Source: Brevundimonas sp. UBA7506 (GTDB taxonomy: Bacteria > Pseudomonadota > Alphaproteobacteria > Caulobacterales > Caulobacteraceae). From it: a stretch of 64,000 nt of DNA. The stretch spans positions 47,203-111,202 of the forward strand of contig NZ_DLNQ01000005.1 in NCBI RefSeq assembly GCF_002479495.1. The letters run 5' to 3'. The notes below the pieces were generated by a model. The model had not been told where the DNA came from. It saw nothing but the letters and a program-made list of their open reading frames with translations, and made no database searches. Below, in pieces: positions 17,217 through 25,815 of the stretch; the first letter of the stretch is position 1, and every line of letters starts with the position of its first letter. Position numbers and translations under genes: made by a program.

Positions 17217-17690
17217 CTATTCGGCTTCGTCGCCGATGGCGCGGCGTTCCTGCCACGCCCAGAAGGTGCCGATGGCGATGGCCAGCATGATGCCGTAACC
17301 GGTCATGTTGACGACGGTGTAGAAGGCCGAGATGGGCGTGCGCAGGTCCGCCATGATCATGATGTGGCTGGTCACGGCCAGAAGCTGCAGGGCGCAGGCC
17401 CAGACCGGCCACGAACGCGGCGCCTTCCAGACCATGGTGCCGAAGACGATCAGCAGCACGACGTCGATTGCGAAGACGCCCCATTGCACGCCGAAATAGC
17501 CGCCCGAAGTTTGCGCCATCAGCGACGCAAACCAAGCGAACAGATAGGCGCCGGCGCCGATGCGCTCGGGTTCTCCGCCCTTGAGCAGGGCGAACAGGCC
17601 TACAATGACCATGAATCCGGCACCAACGTAGCCAGCAATGGTTTCAAACACGAAGGCCCCCACTGTCGCCATGACAATGGGGGCCAACAT
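17217..17690 (-). CDS. Integral membrane protein of unknown function
   Basis: A 157-residue hydrophobic protein with about five transmembrane helices, for example VMATVGAFVFETIAGYVGAG, AGFMVIVGLFALL, WGVFAIDVVLLIVFGTMVW, WACALQLLAVTSHIMIM and MTGYGIMLAIAIGTFWAW, ending in a short charged tail. No catalytic or transporter motif is recognised. The start is ATG 17690 or the in-frame ATG at 17672. It lies 57 bp upstream of the S24 regulator on the same strand, so they may share a transcript. Confidence 0.7.
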   Translation of the reverse strand: MLAPIVMATVGAFVFETIAGYVGAGFMVIVGLFALLKGGEPERIGAGAYLFAWFASLMAQTSGGYFGVQWGVFAIDVVLLIVFGTMVWKAPRSWPVWACALQLLAVTSHIMIMADLRTPISAFYTVVNMTGYGIMLAIAIGTFWAWQERRAIGDEAE

Positions 17691-17740
17691 ACAGCAGAGT
17701 TATCGAGAACCGGAGCCTCGATATCCTAGATTACGCCGAA

Positions 17741-18088
17741 TTAAGCGACGCGCAGATGATCGCTCTTGCGGGTCATCGGGCGGTCGTCCCACTCGTCGGG
17801 CTTGTTCAGCGGGCCGGCGGCGTAGACGCCGTAGCCGAGGCGACGGTGATCCTTCTGCAACTCCGCGTGGCAGGCGACGACGGCGTCGCGGGCGGTGCTG
17901 AGAGCCATGATGGCCTCGATGGCCTTGGCTTGCGAAGCAGCGCCGGACACCGGAGAGATCGACAGGGCGGCGCGGGCGCCGATCATCGACTGAACCAGGG
18001 TGGTGGCGTGGGTGATGGCGTCATCCACAGCCTTTTCGGTGGCGTAGAGGTCGCCAGCGACGCTGGCGATGACTTCAGAGCGATCCAT
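17741..18088 (-). CDS. Small conserved-looking hypothetical protein
   Basis: A 115-residue, mostly helical soluble protein (MDRSEVIASVAGDLYATEKAVDDAITHATT...). It has no signal peptide or membrane segment and no enzyme motif; the C-terminus is basic (RPMTRKSDHLRVA). I do not recognise a family. The start is ATG 18088, with a GGGGT stretch upstream. Its AT-rich promoter region contains TTAA-6 bp-TTAA at 18124-18137 and a TTGGTA/TACCAA inverted repeat at 18144-18165, so it is probably regulated. Confidence 0.6.
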   Translation of the reverse strand: MDRSEVIASVAGDLYATEKAVDDAITHATTLVQSMIGARAALSISPVSGAASQAKAIEAIMALSTARDAVVACHAELQKDHRRLGYGVYAAGPLNKPDEWDDRPMTRKSDHLRVA

Positions 18089-18143
18089 GGCTTTACCCCT
18101 CAATAAAGAAACACCGTCATTTCTTAACGCGTATTAAGGGTGT

Positions 18144-18165
18144 TTGGTAGGGGTTTGTTTACCAA
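18144..18165. promoter_or_regulatory. Inverted repeat in the promoter region of the 115-residue gene
   Basis: TTGGTA (18144-18149) and TACCAA (18160-18165) are separated by 10 bp. TTAA-N6-TTAA (18124-18137) lies next to it; this resembles the CtrA box of Caulobacterales (TTAA-N7-TTAA) but is one base too short. Weak candidate regulatory sites. Confidence 0.25.
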
Positions 18166-18200
18166 GGGTTACGTTTCAATCCCAAGTTGTTTTCGCCACC

Positions 18201-18608
18201 CTAGATTGAGCCTTCATCGTCATCGAGCAGGAAGTGGGCGGTCAGGGCGGCGATGGGCTGGTCGCGGCCTTGCTGCCAGGCCTCGGCCACCACGTATGCG
18301 ACGCGCCGACCGGCCTTGTTGATCCGGGCCTGGGCGAAGACGTCGTTCGGGCGTCCCGAACGCAGATAGGCCACGGTGACGTTGATCGGGCGGGGCAGAC
18401 GCAGGCGCGGATAGGTGAGCGCCACCTGGGCGACGGCGGTCATCTCCAGCAGGGCGGCGGTCGATCCGCCGTGCAGGGCCGGCAGCATGGGATTGCCGAT
18501 CAGATGGTCGGCAAAAGGCATGACGACCGTCAGTTCGTCCCCGTTCAACTGCGTCTTCAGCCCCAGGAAGCGGGCGTAGGGCAGACTGTCGAGCAGGGGG
18601 GCGCTCAT
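18201..18608 (-). CDS. PaaI-like hotdog thioesterase, second of a tandem pair
   Basis: A 135-residue single-hotdog protein. PMLPALHGGSTAALLEMTA holds the HGG motif of PaaI-type thioesterases, with INVTVAYLRSGRPNDVFAQARI as the following strand pair. Such enzymes hydrolyse acyl-CoA (in Paa, ring-hydroxylated phenylacetyl-CoA); the substrate here is unknown. Its ATG overlaps the previous gene's TGA as ATGA, so the two are translationally coupled and may form a mixed hotdog oligomer. Confidence 0.8.
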   Translation of the reverse strand: MSAPLLDSLPYARFLGLKTQLNGDELTVVMPFADHLIGNPMLPALHGGSTAALLEMTAVAQVALTYPRLRLPRPINVTVAYLRSGRPNDVFAQARINKAGRRVAYVVAEAWQQGRDQPIAALTAHFLLDDDEGSI

Positions 18609-19090
18609 GCGGCGTCTCCAGTGCGGCTGGCCCGAGGGCGCAGGTTGGCGCCGGCGCGGTGGTCGCCCTCGGCGCTGATGACATAGGCGGACTGGGCGGC
18701 CGCCACGGGATCGGCGGGGTCGTCCTCGAAAGCCCAGGCGCGGACGAAACCGATGCTGCGCGTCAGCCGGTAGCAGCGCGCCTCGGCGATCAGATCGCGC
18801 TTGGGCATGGCGGCGCGCATGTAATCGACCCGCAGATCGAGGGTGGCGATGGGTTGATAGGTCCCAAGGCCGACCCAGACCGCCAGGCCGCCGACATGGT
18901 CCAGCAGGGTGGTGACCAGCCCCCCGGCGAGGACGCCGGTCTCGGGATCGCCGACCAGGTCGTCACGATAGGGCACGCGCAGGCGCACGCGGTCGCCGTC
19001 CAGACCTTCATACTGAAAGCCCAGGGCATGGGTGTGAGCCGCGCCCGCGGCGAGCTGCGGCAGCAGGTTGGTCAAAAACATATCCGTCAT
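18605..19090 (-). CDS. PaaI-like hotdog thioesterase, first of a tandem pair
   Basis: A 161-residue hotdog protein. The segment VPYRDDLVGDPETGVLAGGLVTTLLDHVGGLAVW aligns with the PaaI active-site helix; the usual HGG is replaced by LAGG, with Asp-His (LDH) further on. ATLDLRVDYMRAAMPKRDLIAEA is the typical beta pair. It overlaps the following hotdog gene by 4 bp. The pair may act as one unit, with the HGG copy perhaps the catalytic partner, which is inference. Confidence 0.8.
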   Translation of the reverse strand: MTDMFLTNLLPQLAAGAAHTHALGFQYEGLDGDRVRLRVPYRDDLVGDPETGVLAGGLVTTLLDHVGGLAVWVGLGTYQPIATLDLRVDYMRAAMPKRDLIAEARCYRLTRSIGFVRAWAFEDDPADPVAAAQSAYVISAEGDHRAGANLRPRASRTGDAA

Positions 19091-19210
19091 CGAGACGCCC
19101 TTGGCTAAGGCTGTCGACGGTCAGGCCGAGCGTGACAGCGCTCGCCTTGGTGGCCCGTGGCGCGGGGGCTTGTCCAGTGGCCGTGGGTCAGGCCGCCGGA
19201 AGGCGAGGGA

Positions 19211-20827
19211 TCAGGCGGCGGGACGTTTCCGCGCCGTCGGCGCGTCCGACGCGACGGCGGGGTCGGCGGTGAGAGCCGCGTTCATCGCCATGCGCAGGCG
19301 CTCCGGCTTGATGGGCTTTTCGACCACGGCGGCCATGCCGACGGCCAGATAGTGCTTGGCGTCCTCAGGATCGGCGTTGGCGGTCAAGGCCACGATGGGA
19401 ATGTTCCGGCTGTCGCCGGGCAGGGCGCGAATGGCCTGGGTCGCCTGGACGCCGTCCATGCGCGGCATCTTGATGTCCATCAGGATCAGGTCAAACGGAC
19501 GAATCTGAACGGCTTCCAGCGCTTCCTGGCCGTCCTCGACAGTTTCCGAGGTGCAGCCGAACATTTCGCACAGGGCCTGGGCCACGACGCGGTTGGTCGC
19601 GTTGTCGTCGGCGATCAGGACGTGCGGGCGGGCTTGCAGATCCAGTTCGTCCAGGGTGGAGACGTTGGACGGCTCTTCCTGTTCGATGACGGCGCGCGGC
19701 GCCGACAGGTCGAAGGCGAAGGTGGCGCCGCGACCGATATTGTTCTCGGCCCAGATGCGGCCGTCCATCTGCTCGATCAGGTGCCGGCTGATCGCCAGTC
19801 CCAGGCCTGCGCCGTCCGCGCCGTCCGTTTGTTCGAAAATCTGGTCGATGCGCGTCGAGTCTACGCCGGGGCCGTCGTCACGAACGCGAGCTTCCAGGCG
19901 CACATGGTCGCCGATGACCATGGCCTTGAGGCTGGCTTCCACCATGCCGTTGCGGGCGAATTTCAGGGCGTGGCCGATCAGGTTGTTGAACACCTGGGTC
20001 AGGCGCGCGCCATCCAGCACGCCGGCCAACTCGGTGTCGCCTTCATAGCCGACCATCAGGGTCACGCCGTCCTGGGCGGCGCGGGGCGCCCACAGAGCTT
20101 GAACCTCGTCCATCACGGCGCGCAGCGGCGTCGGCTCGGGCTTCAGTTCCAGCTCGCCGGCCTGGGCTCGGGCCAGGTCCAGGGCGTCCTGCAGTGTGTC
20201 GAGCAAGGTTTCCGAGGAATCGATGATGGTCTGGACGTGGGCGAGAGCGGCTTGGCTCAGAGGCTGGCGACGCAGCAGTTCGGCGACGGCCAGGACGCCG
20301 TTCATCGGCGTGCGCAGTTCGTGGCTCATCAGACCCATGAACTGGCTCTTGGCGCGGGCCGAGGCTGCGGCCTGGACCTCGGCGTCGTTGAGAGCGCGCA
20401 CCTGATCGCTCAGGTCGAGGTTCTGCTGGCGCTGGATGGCGTTGACCGCGCGCAGCAGGGACACAGCCGTGCCGACGCCGCGATAGGCGCCGTTGCGGGT
20501 GACGATGAAGCCGCGCATCAGGGCACCGGGCCCGCTCTTCAGGATGATGTCGGAAAAGGCGTCGATGCGGACCCCGGCTTCGACCACGGCGGGTTCGGCG
20601 TCCATGACGTGGGTGACTTCGCGGGCGCCGTACAGACTCTGACCCAGCGAGCTGGACAGCTTCATCAGGAAGTCGCTGCGTTCGATCAGCCCCAGGGGGC
20701 GTTCGCCATCGACGACCGGGATGACCAGGGTGTCCGGTTCGCGCTCAAACCGAGCAAGGACCGCGCTCGCCATGGTGGCGGCGGTCACCGGCTCTACGCG
20801 CTCGGTCAGCACTTCGATCGTCGGCAT
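19211..20827 (-). CDS. Hybrid histidine kinase with CBS-like sensor and receiver domain
   Basis: A 538-residue soluble hybrid kinase. Residues 1-125 resemble a CBS pair (TLVIPVVDGERPLGLIERSDFL; GFIVTRNGAYRGVGTAVSLLRAVN). The HisKA phosphosite is His169 in SHELRTPMNG. The ATPase has DDGPGVD (G1) and GLGLAISRHL (G2), but its N-box reads NNLIGHALKF: the Mg-binding second Asn is His286. The receiver carries Asp451 (LILMDIKMP) and the switch Lys (VEKPIKP). There are no membrane helices. The start is ATG 20827; the open frame continues further upstream but overlaps queC and lacks domain-like sequence. The cognate pathway is not visible in the window. Confidence 0.92.
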   Translation of the reverse strand: MPTIEVLTERVEPVTAATMASAVLARFEREPDTLVIPVVDGERPLGLIERSDFLMKLSSSLGQSLYGAREVTHVMDAEPAVVEAGVRIDAFSDIILKSGPGALMRGFIVTRNGAYRGVGTAVSLLRAVNAIQRQQNLDLSDQVRALNDAEVQAAASARAKSQFMGLMSHELRTPMNGVLAVAELLRRQPLSQAALAHVQTIIDSSETLLDTLQDALDLARAQAGELELKPEPTPLRAVMDEVQALWAPRAAQDGVTLMVGYEGDTELAGVLDGARLTQVFNNLIGHALKFARNGMVEASLKAMVIGDHVRLEARVRDDGPGVDSTRIDQIFEQTDGADGAGLGLAISRHLIEQMDGRIWAENNIGRGATFAFDLSAPRAVIEQEEPSNVSTLDELDLQARPHVLIADDNATNRVVAQALCEMFGCTSETVEDGQEALEAVQIRPFDLILMDIKMPRMDGVQATQAIRALPGDSRNIPIVALTANADPEDAKHYLAVGMAAVVEKPIKPERLRMAMNAALTADPAVASDAPTARKRPAA

Positions 20828-21035
20828 ACGGCCGGCACTCCAATATGGAGTTTTACATTCTGTGAGAACGCTTTGCGAAAGGGTTAAGGGCGAACCGAAT
20901 TTGCTCAAACTGACGAAAAGGGTTGAGCGGTCGTGTTTTGCGGCGCGACGCCGAGTGGCGTATAGAGAGGGCTGATCCAATCCTTCCCTGTCTCCTTCTG
21001 GATGCGCGCGGCCGTCGGCCGACCGCAGGTTTGTC

Positions 21036-21755
21036 ATGAGCGTTCCGTCGCAAGATACTGAAAAATCAGCCCTTGTCCTGTTTTCGGGCGGGCAGGACAG
21101 CGCCACCTGCCTGGCCTGGGCGCTGGAACGCTATGACCGCGTCGAGACCATCGGCTTCGACTACGGCCAGCGTCATGCGGTCGAGATGCAGGCGCGCCAG
21201 ACGGTGCGCGAGCAGATGGTGAACGTCCTGCCGCAATGGGCCGGGCGGCTGGGGCCGGACCACGTCGTCGACCTGACCGGTTTCGGGGCCATCGGCGAGA
21301 CGGCCATGACCACGGATCGGGCCATCGAGGCCGATGCGCGTGGCCTGCCCAACACCTTCGTGCCGGGGCGCAACCTGATCTTCCTGGTCGCGGCGGCGGC
21401 GTTGGCGGATCGCCGGGGGCTGGAGGTTCTGGTAGGCGGCATGTGCGAGACCGACTTCTCGGGCTATCCCGACTGCCGCAACGATACGATCCAGGCCATG
21501 AGTCAGGCCCTGACCCTGGGGCTGGCCAAGCCGTCGCCGATCGAGACGCCGCTGATGTTCCTGACCAAGGCCCAGACCTGGGCCTTGGTCGAGCGGATCG
21601 GCGGCGCGGCGTTGGTGGAGATGATCGTAGAGGCCAGCCACACCTGCTATCTGGGCGACCGGACCCATCGCCACGACTGGGGCTATGGCTGCGGCACCTG
21701 CCCGGCCTGCGAGCTGCGCGCGGCGGGCTATGGCGAATGGGCGGCGGGCGCGTGA
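21036..21755 (+). CDS. queC: 7-cyano-7-deazaguanine (preQ0) synthase
   Basis: QueC converts 7-carboxy-7-deazaguanine to preQ0 using ATP and ammonia. The 239-residue sequence has the PP-loop motif [27 protein letters not shown], and the zinc cysteines in [25 protein letters not shown]. The start is ATG 21036 (MSVPSQ), divergent from the histidine kinase gene with a 208-bp gap. Its stop overlaps the queE GTG start as GTGA. Confidence 0.96.
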   Translation: MSVPSQDTEKSALVLFSGGQDSATCLAWALERYDRVETIGFDYGQRHAVEMQARQTVREQMVNVLPQWAGRLGPDHVVDLTGFGAIGETAMTTDRAIEADARGLPNTFVPGRNLIFLVAAAALADRRGLEVLVGGMCETDFSGYPDCRNDTIQAMSQALTLGLAKPSPIETPLMFLTKAQTWALVERIGGAALVEMIVEASHTCYLGDRTHRHDWGYGCGTCPACELRAAGYGEWAAGA

Positions 21756-22387
21756 CCTATTCGGCCAAGGAAGTCTTTCTGACGGTGCAGGGTGAGGGCG
21801 GTCAGGCCGGGCGGCCCGCCGTCTTCCTGCGCTTCGCCGGCTGCAACCTGTGGAGCGGGCTGGAGCGGGACCGCGCCACCGCCGTCTGCACCTTCTGCGA
21901 CACGGACTTCGTCGGGACGAACGGCGACGGCGGCGGCAAGTTCAAGACCGCCGACCTGATGGCTGACCACGTCGCCGGCATGTGGCGGGGTCGCGAGGGC
22001 GATCCCAAGCTGGTGGTCTGCACCGGCGGCGAGCCGCTGATGCAACTGGACGCCGCCCTGATCGAGGCCCTGCACGCGCGCGGGTTCGAGGTCGCCATCG
22101 AGTCCAACGGCACCCTGGCCGCGCCCGATGGGATCGACTGGATCTGCATCAGCCCCAAGGCCGACGCCCCCGTGGTCCAGACCTCGGGTCAGGAACTGAA
22201 GCTGGTCTATCCGCAAGCCCTGGCCATGCCCGAGCGGTTCGAGGGTCTCGATTTCGAGCGCTTCTGGCTGCAACCCATGGACGGCCCCGACCAGGCCGCC
22301 AACACCGCCGCCGCCATCGAATACTGCCTGACCCACCCGCAATGGCGGCTCAGCGTCCAGACGCACAAGTATATCGGGGTGCGGTAG
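21752..22387 (+). CDS. queE: 7-carboxy-7-deazaguanine synthase, radical SAM
   Basis: QueE rearranges 6-carboxytetrahydropterin to 7-carboxy-7-deazaguanine. The 211-residue protein begins with GTG 21752 overlapping queC by 4 bp. The cluster motif is the long QueE form, Cys-x14-Cys-x2-Cys (first Cys in FAGCNLW, then VCTFCDTDF), rather than Cx3Cx2[12 protein letters not shown] and IESNGTLA are the SAM-binding strands and ISPKAD is conserved. queD and queF are not in this window. Confidence 0.94.
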   Translation: MTYSAKEVFLTVQGEGGQAGRPAVFLRFAGCNLWSGLERDRATAVCTFCDTDFVGTNGDGGGKFKTADLMADHVAGMWRGREGDPKLVVCTGGEPLMQLDAALIEALHARGFEVAIESNGTLAAPDGIDWICISPKADAPVVQTSGQELKLVYPQALAMPERFEGLDFERFWLQPMDGPDQAANTAAAIEYCLTHPQWRLSVQTHKYIGVR

Positions 22388-22455
22388 GGTTGGACGGCTA
22401 AAGGTTGACGATCGGCGTTTTTTGAAGAACGGTGTGTTTTTCAAGGAGCGAACTG

Positions 22456-22824
22456 ATGAGACACTCTGCATTGGGCTTCCTGATCTGCATGTCGGTGGGA
22501 GTGGTCGGTGCTTCGGCGCAAACTCAAGATCCGCCGGCTCAGCCCCTGCCGCTGCCGCCGCAGTCACCGCCGGTCGTGCGTACGATCCCCGATCCGAATT
22601 GGCGTAATGTCATGGAAATGCGGATCTCTGAATGGGAGATCGGTGTGCGGGGGAACCGTGAGGCGGTCCGTCATGAGCGTCAGAAATTCAGACGGGCTCA
22701 GCGTCTTGCCAGAATGGTCAATGACGGGCGCTGCCATGATGCATTCAAGCAAGCCCTGCTCGAAGAGGACCGCGATATGGCCCAGCGCATTGCCGATGTC
22801 TGCCGCGGTGATCGCGGATCTTGA
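22456..22824 (+). CDS. Secreted hypothetical protein with proline-rich linker
   Basis: A 122-residue protein with a signal peptide (MRHSALGFLICMSVGVVGASAQT) followed by a proline-rich stretch (PPAQPLPLPPQSPPVVRTIPDP) and a charged helical C-terminus with two cysteines (GRCHDAF; DVCRGD) that may form a disulfide. AGGAG at 22444-22448 sets the start at ATG 22456. No family is recognised. It follows queE by 68 bp but is unlikely to be related in function. Confidence 0.65.
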   Translation: MRHSALGFLICMSVGVVGASAQTQDPPAQPLPLPPQSPPVVRTIPDPNWRNVMEMRISEWEIGVRGNREAVRHERQKFRRAQRLARMVNDGRCHDAFKQALLEEDRDMAQRIADVCRGDRGS

Positions 22825-22848
22825 GGTTGTCAGCGGCGATTGGCGGTT

Positions 22849-23466
22849 TCAGTCTTGAAGACCGCTTAAGGCTGTAAAAGCCGTGATCGCTCTCATCGCC
22901 CGCGTGACATAATCGGCCTTCTCCCCGACCGGGGCGACGTAGTGGATGGCGTCTTCGGCGTCTTGCACCGTCGCCATCCGGGCGATCATCCAGGCGGCGA
23001 GGTATTGCGAGGCGAGGCAGCCGCCCGCCGTTGCGACATTGCCGTGGGCGACGAAGGGGGCGTCCACGACATTGACGCCGGCCTCGATGACCCAGGGCTT
23101 GGTGGTCAGGTCGGTGCAGGCGGGCAGGGCGCCGATCAGGCCCAGCTTGGCCAGAAGCAGGGTTCCCGAGCACTGGGCGCCGATCAGTTGGCGCGACGGG
23201 TCCAGTTTCAGCTGTGACAGGAAGTCGGGGTCGGCGGCGTAGTCGCGGGTCCTGATCCCGCTGCCGATCAGGACGGCGTCGGCCTCGGCCAGGAACTCCA
23301 GCGGCTTCTGGCGCTGGATCGTGACGCCGGCCATGGAGGTGACCTCGGGCGTGGGGCAGGTGATGTGGGCCGCCCAGCCCTGGCTCTTCATGCGGTTCAG
23401 GATGCCCGCCGCAATGAAGCTGTCCAGCTCGTTGAAGCCGTCGAGGGTCAGGATGGCGATCTGCAT
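22849..23466 (-). CDS. DJ-1/PfpI family protein
   Basis: A 205-residue protein of the DJ-1/PfpI glutamine-amidotransferase-like fold. The N-terminus QIAILTLDGFNELDSFIAAGIL is typical, and the nucleophile elbow is AQCSGTLLLAKLGL with Cys near residue 99. VATAGGCLASQYLAAWMI matches ThiJ/PfpI relatives that act as isonitrile hydratases or AraC-linked sensors. The specific reaction is not determinable. It stands alone, convergent with the secreted-protein gene. Confidence 0.82.
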   Translation of the reverse strand: MQIAILTLDGFNELDSFIAAGILNRMKSQGWAAHITCPTPEVTSMAGVTIQRQKPLEFLAEADAVLIGSGIRTRDYAADPDFLSQLKLDPSRQLIGAQCSGTLLLAKLGLIGALPACTDLTTKPWVIEAGVNVVDAPFVAHGNVATAGGCLASQYLAAWMIARMATVQDAEDAIHYVAPVGEKADYVTRAMRAITAFTALSGLQD

Positions 23467-23567
23467 GCTTGGCTCGCTTGGGGAGGAGGGCTCACCCTAG
23501 GCCGCAAATGGCGCAGTTCGACAGGGCCGGTTGGCGCGTGAGCGGCCTGATCACAGCCAAGGGGCTG

Positions 23568-24344
23568 TCAGAGGCCTTCTCTCGCAACGGCGATCAGCAG
23601 AGGGACAAAGATATAGGCGACCCTGCCTTCGTTGGCGGCGGCGTCGTCGGCGTGCAGGCGCGAGCCGTTTCTGTTGAGGGCCTCGCCTCTCGCGCTTCGG
23701 ACGTTCATGGCCTTTGGAAAGTGGTCGGCACGGCATTGGCTGTAGGCGCCGTTCTGAATGATGCAGCTCAGTTCCAGAGAACGTCCGGGGCGACCGCCGA
23801 CGTCGCCTTCGCGCGGAGGCCTTTGCAGTCGCAGGTCCGGCGCTGCCCTGGGTATGGCGTCCCGGTCGTCCACAAGCGGATATCCGCAGGCTGTCAGCAC
23901 GCGATCGAGATTGGCGGACTGGGCTGGAAGATCGAACGCGGCGTTGATCGGTGCGCTGTCTCCGGGAGCGGACCGAAGCCGCAATCCGCCACCCGCGCGC
24001 AGGAACCGCGCATCGCGGGCAGGCAGGGTGCTGGTCAGGGAGCCGCCTTCATCCATGGTCCACGACTGGGTGTCGGTTGCGCCGCCTGAACGGGTGGCGG
24101 TGAGAAGGCGCGACGTCTCGGTGGTCGCCGGCAGGCCGGCCAACAGAACCCGGAGTTGGCCATTGGCGCACTGGGCGATGACGGCGTGGCCCGAGTCGTA
24201 GCGGACAGCGGCGACGGTCAGGCTGCGAGCGGCGTCCTCGGCGAATTCCCAGTCGTCATCGGCCTGAGCCGTCGCCGTTGTTGCTCCCCCAAGACCGAGG
24301 CCGGCGATCGCCAGCGCTGCAAGTCCGTGCCTTAATCCACGCAT
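23568..24344 (-). CDS. Exported hypothetical protein
   Basis: A 258-residue protein with a signal peptide (MRGLRHGLAALAIAGLGLGGATTATAQA) and a mature part of mixed strands containing a few cysteines (VIAQCANG, LTACGYP, LSCIIQNGAYSQC, the last two possibly paired). No catalytic motif is visible. The start is ATG 24344; the open frame extends 18 residues further without a signal-like sequence. I do not recognise a family. Confidence 0.6.
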   Translation of the reverse strand: MRGLRHGLAALAIAGLGLGGATTATAQADDDWEFAEDAARSLTVAAVRYDSGHAVIAQCANGQLRVLLAGLPATTETSRLLTATRSGGATDTQSWTMDEGGSLTSTLPARDARFLRAGGGLRLRSAPGDSAPINAAFDLPAQSANLDRVLTACGYPLVDDRDAIPRAAPDLRLQRPPREGDVGGRPGRSLELSCIIQNGAYSQCRADHFPKAMNVRSARGEALNRNGSRLHADDAAANEGRVAYIFVPLLIAVAREGL

Positions 24345-24425
24345 CGCCGATCCCCTCTTCCGGCTGAGGATTTGGGGTCTGGCGGGTGAAGTCGTCAAGC
24401 CTGTGAGATCGGCTCGAGCAAGGCC

Positions 24426-24698
24426 CTAGCAGTCCTTGCCCTGGCGCTGGCGTTGTTCGCAGCGGCGTTGTTCGCGTTCCCATTGGCGCTGTTCGCGCTC
24501 GCGCTTGGCCTTGGTTTCCTCGTCCGAGGTGGTGACGGCGTCGAAGCCCGCGCCGACCACGGCGCCGGTCGCCTTGACCGTGCCGCCGACGACGGCCGCG
24601 CCGGTTCCGACCACGGCCCCGACGACGCAGCCCTGCAGCATCAACGAACCGCCGATGACGGCCAGAAGGGCGGTCGCCCGCGCGAGGGGTTTGGTCAT
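24426..24698 (-). CDS. Small lipoprotein with Gly/Val-rich segment and basic coiled tail
   Basis: A 90-residue lipoprotein: signal MTKPLARATALLAVIGGSLMLQGC with lipobox LQGC. A Gly/Ala/Val-rich segment (VVGAVVGTGAAVVGGTVKATGAVVGAGFDAV) is followed by a charged tail rich in Arg, Glu and Gln. The pattern resembles the short NF038104-type lipoproteins, from memory. It probably sits at the outer membrane; the role is unknown. Confidence 0.65.
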   Translation of the reverse strand: MTKPLARATALLAVIGGSLMLQGCVVGAVVGTGAAVVGGTVKATGAVVGAGFDAVTTSDEETKAKREREQRQWEREQRRCEQRQRQGKDC

Positions 24699-24778
24699 GT
24701 GAATCTCCCGAGGCGCCTATTCTGCGCGCAGGAAGTGAACAGAGGCTGACGGCGGGATCGTGGCCCACATCCTTTTGC

Positions 24779-24901
24779 CGTCATCCCGGGGCCGCGTAGC
24801 GGAACCCGGGACCCAGACGGTGGAGACGGGCGGGCCAGGGGGCGCGACAAGAGCCGCCGCCTGGATCCCGGACAACGGCTTGCGCCGTTTCCGGGATGAC
24901 G
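24779..24901. repeat. Dispersed palindromic repeat, family A copy 2
   Basis: The element opens with CGTCATCCCGG and closes with CCGGGATGACG. The inner segment GGATCCCGGACAACGGC with its GCCGTTT partner closely matches copy 1. It lies between the small lipoprotein gene and the 3' end of the pirin gene. Confidence 0.8.
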
Positions 24902-24907
24902 GAGGGG

Positions 24908-25603
24908 TTACAGGCTGTCGACCATGACCAGTTCGGCGTCTTCGCTGGCCGTGATGGTGATGGTCGGCTCGTCGATGATGCCGGCGCCGTCGCGAGCGTT
25001 CAGCGTCACGCCGTTGACGTCCACCCGGCCCACGGCGGGGACCAGGTAGGCGCGGCGACCGGCGGCCAGGTCATAGGTCAGGCTTTCGCCCGCCTTCAGC
25101 GTCGCGGCCAGGATCCTGGCGTCGGCGTTGATCGACAGGGCCTCGTCCGCCGGATCGCCCGAGGCGACGACGGTGAAGCGGCCCGAGCGGTCGTTCTTGG
25201 GAAACTCGCGCTGGCCCCACGACGGCTGGGCGCCCGGCTTGTCGGTCTCGATCCAGATCTGGAACAGGGTGGTCGTCTCGTTCTCGAGGTTGAACTCGGA
25301 GTGACGCACACCCGTGCCCGCGCTCATCACCTGAACGTCGCCCGCGCCGGTACGGCCCTTGTTGCCCATCGAGTCCTCGTGGGTGATGGCGCCGGTGCGG
25401 ACATAGGTGATGATCTCCATGTCGGCGTGGGGGTGGGGCGGGAAGCCCGACCGGGCGCCGATCTCGTCGTCGTTCCAGACGCGCAGGCGGCCCCAGCCCA
25501 TGCGCTTGGGATCATAGTAGTTGGCGAACGAGAAGTGGTGCTTGGCGTTCAGCCAGCCGTGGTTGGCGCCGCCGAGGGTGTTGAAAGGTCTGACGTCGAT
25601 CAT
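24908..25603 (-). CDS. Pirin family protein (quercetinase-like bicupin)
   Basis: A 231-residue bicupin. The metal-binding residues of the first cupin are in GFPPHPHADMEIITYV and GTGVRHSEFNLE, with the conserved N-terminus GWLNAKHHFSFANYYDP. YhhW-type pirins bind a divalent metal and some oxidise quercetin; the physiological role is usually unknown. The start is ATG 25603 (MIDVRPFNTLG). It is flanked on both sides by family A repeats. Confidence 0.9.
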   Translation of the reverse strand: MIDVRPFNTLGGANHGWLNAKHHFSFANYYDPKRMGWGRLRVWNDDEIGARSGFPPHPHADMEIITYVRTGAITHEDSMGNKGRTGAGDVQVMSAGTGVRHSEFNLENETTTLFQIWIETDKPGAQPSWGQREFPKNDRSGRFTVVASGDPADEALSINADARILAATLKAGESLTYDLAAGRRAYLVPAVGRVDVNGVTLNARDGAGIIDEPTITITASEDAELVMVDSL

Positions 25604-25698
25604 GGTGCGGTCTCCCTGTGGCGACAGCCTATGCCGCGCCGTTCGAGACCTATATAGGTAACAATGACTGTTGCGAAAAGGGGTGTGACGCAAAGCTT

Positions 25699-25801
25699 GT
25701 CATCCCGGAAGCGGCGGAGCCGCTATCCGGGACCGCGAGAAGTGCTGACGGCGGCGTTCGTTGCGGTCCCGGCTCTGCGCTGCGCTTCGGCCGGGATGAC
25801 G
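25699..25801. repeat. Dispersed palindromic repeat, family A copy 3
   Basis: The element opens with GTCATCCCGG and closes with CCGGGATGACG; its inner part differs more from the other copies (GGTCCCGGCTCTGCGC). It lies between the pirin start and the aroC stop. Confidence 0.75.
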
Positions 25802-25815
25802 GAAGAGAGGGGGTG

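Noticed and set aside
18124..18137. TTAA-N6-TTAA as a CtrA site
   Set aside because: The established consensus spacing is seven bases and no further consensus base supports it; kept only as a weak note.
19157..20887. 576-codon plus-strand frame opposite the histidine kinase
   Set aside because: Low-complexity Gly/Asp/His/Gln sequence; the kinase domains on the other strand are unambiguous.
20828..21035. preQ1 riboswitch before queC
   Set aside because: No short hairpin followed by the A-rich pseudoknot tail and overlapping ribosome binding site could be found.
24779..24901. Family A palindromes as Rho-independent terminators
   Set aside because: They lack a T-run after the stem and some lie upstream of starts, so a general terminator role is not supported.
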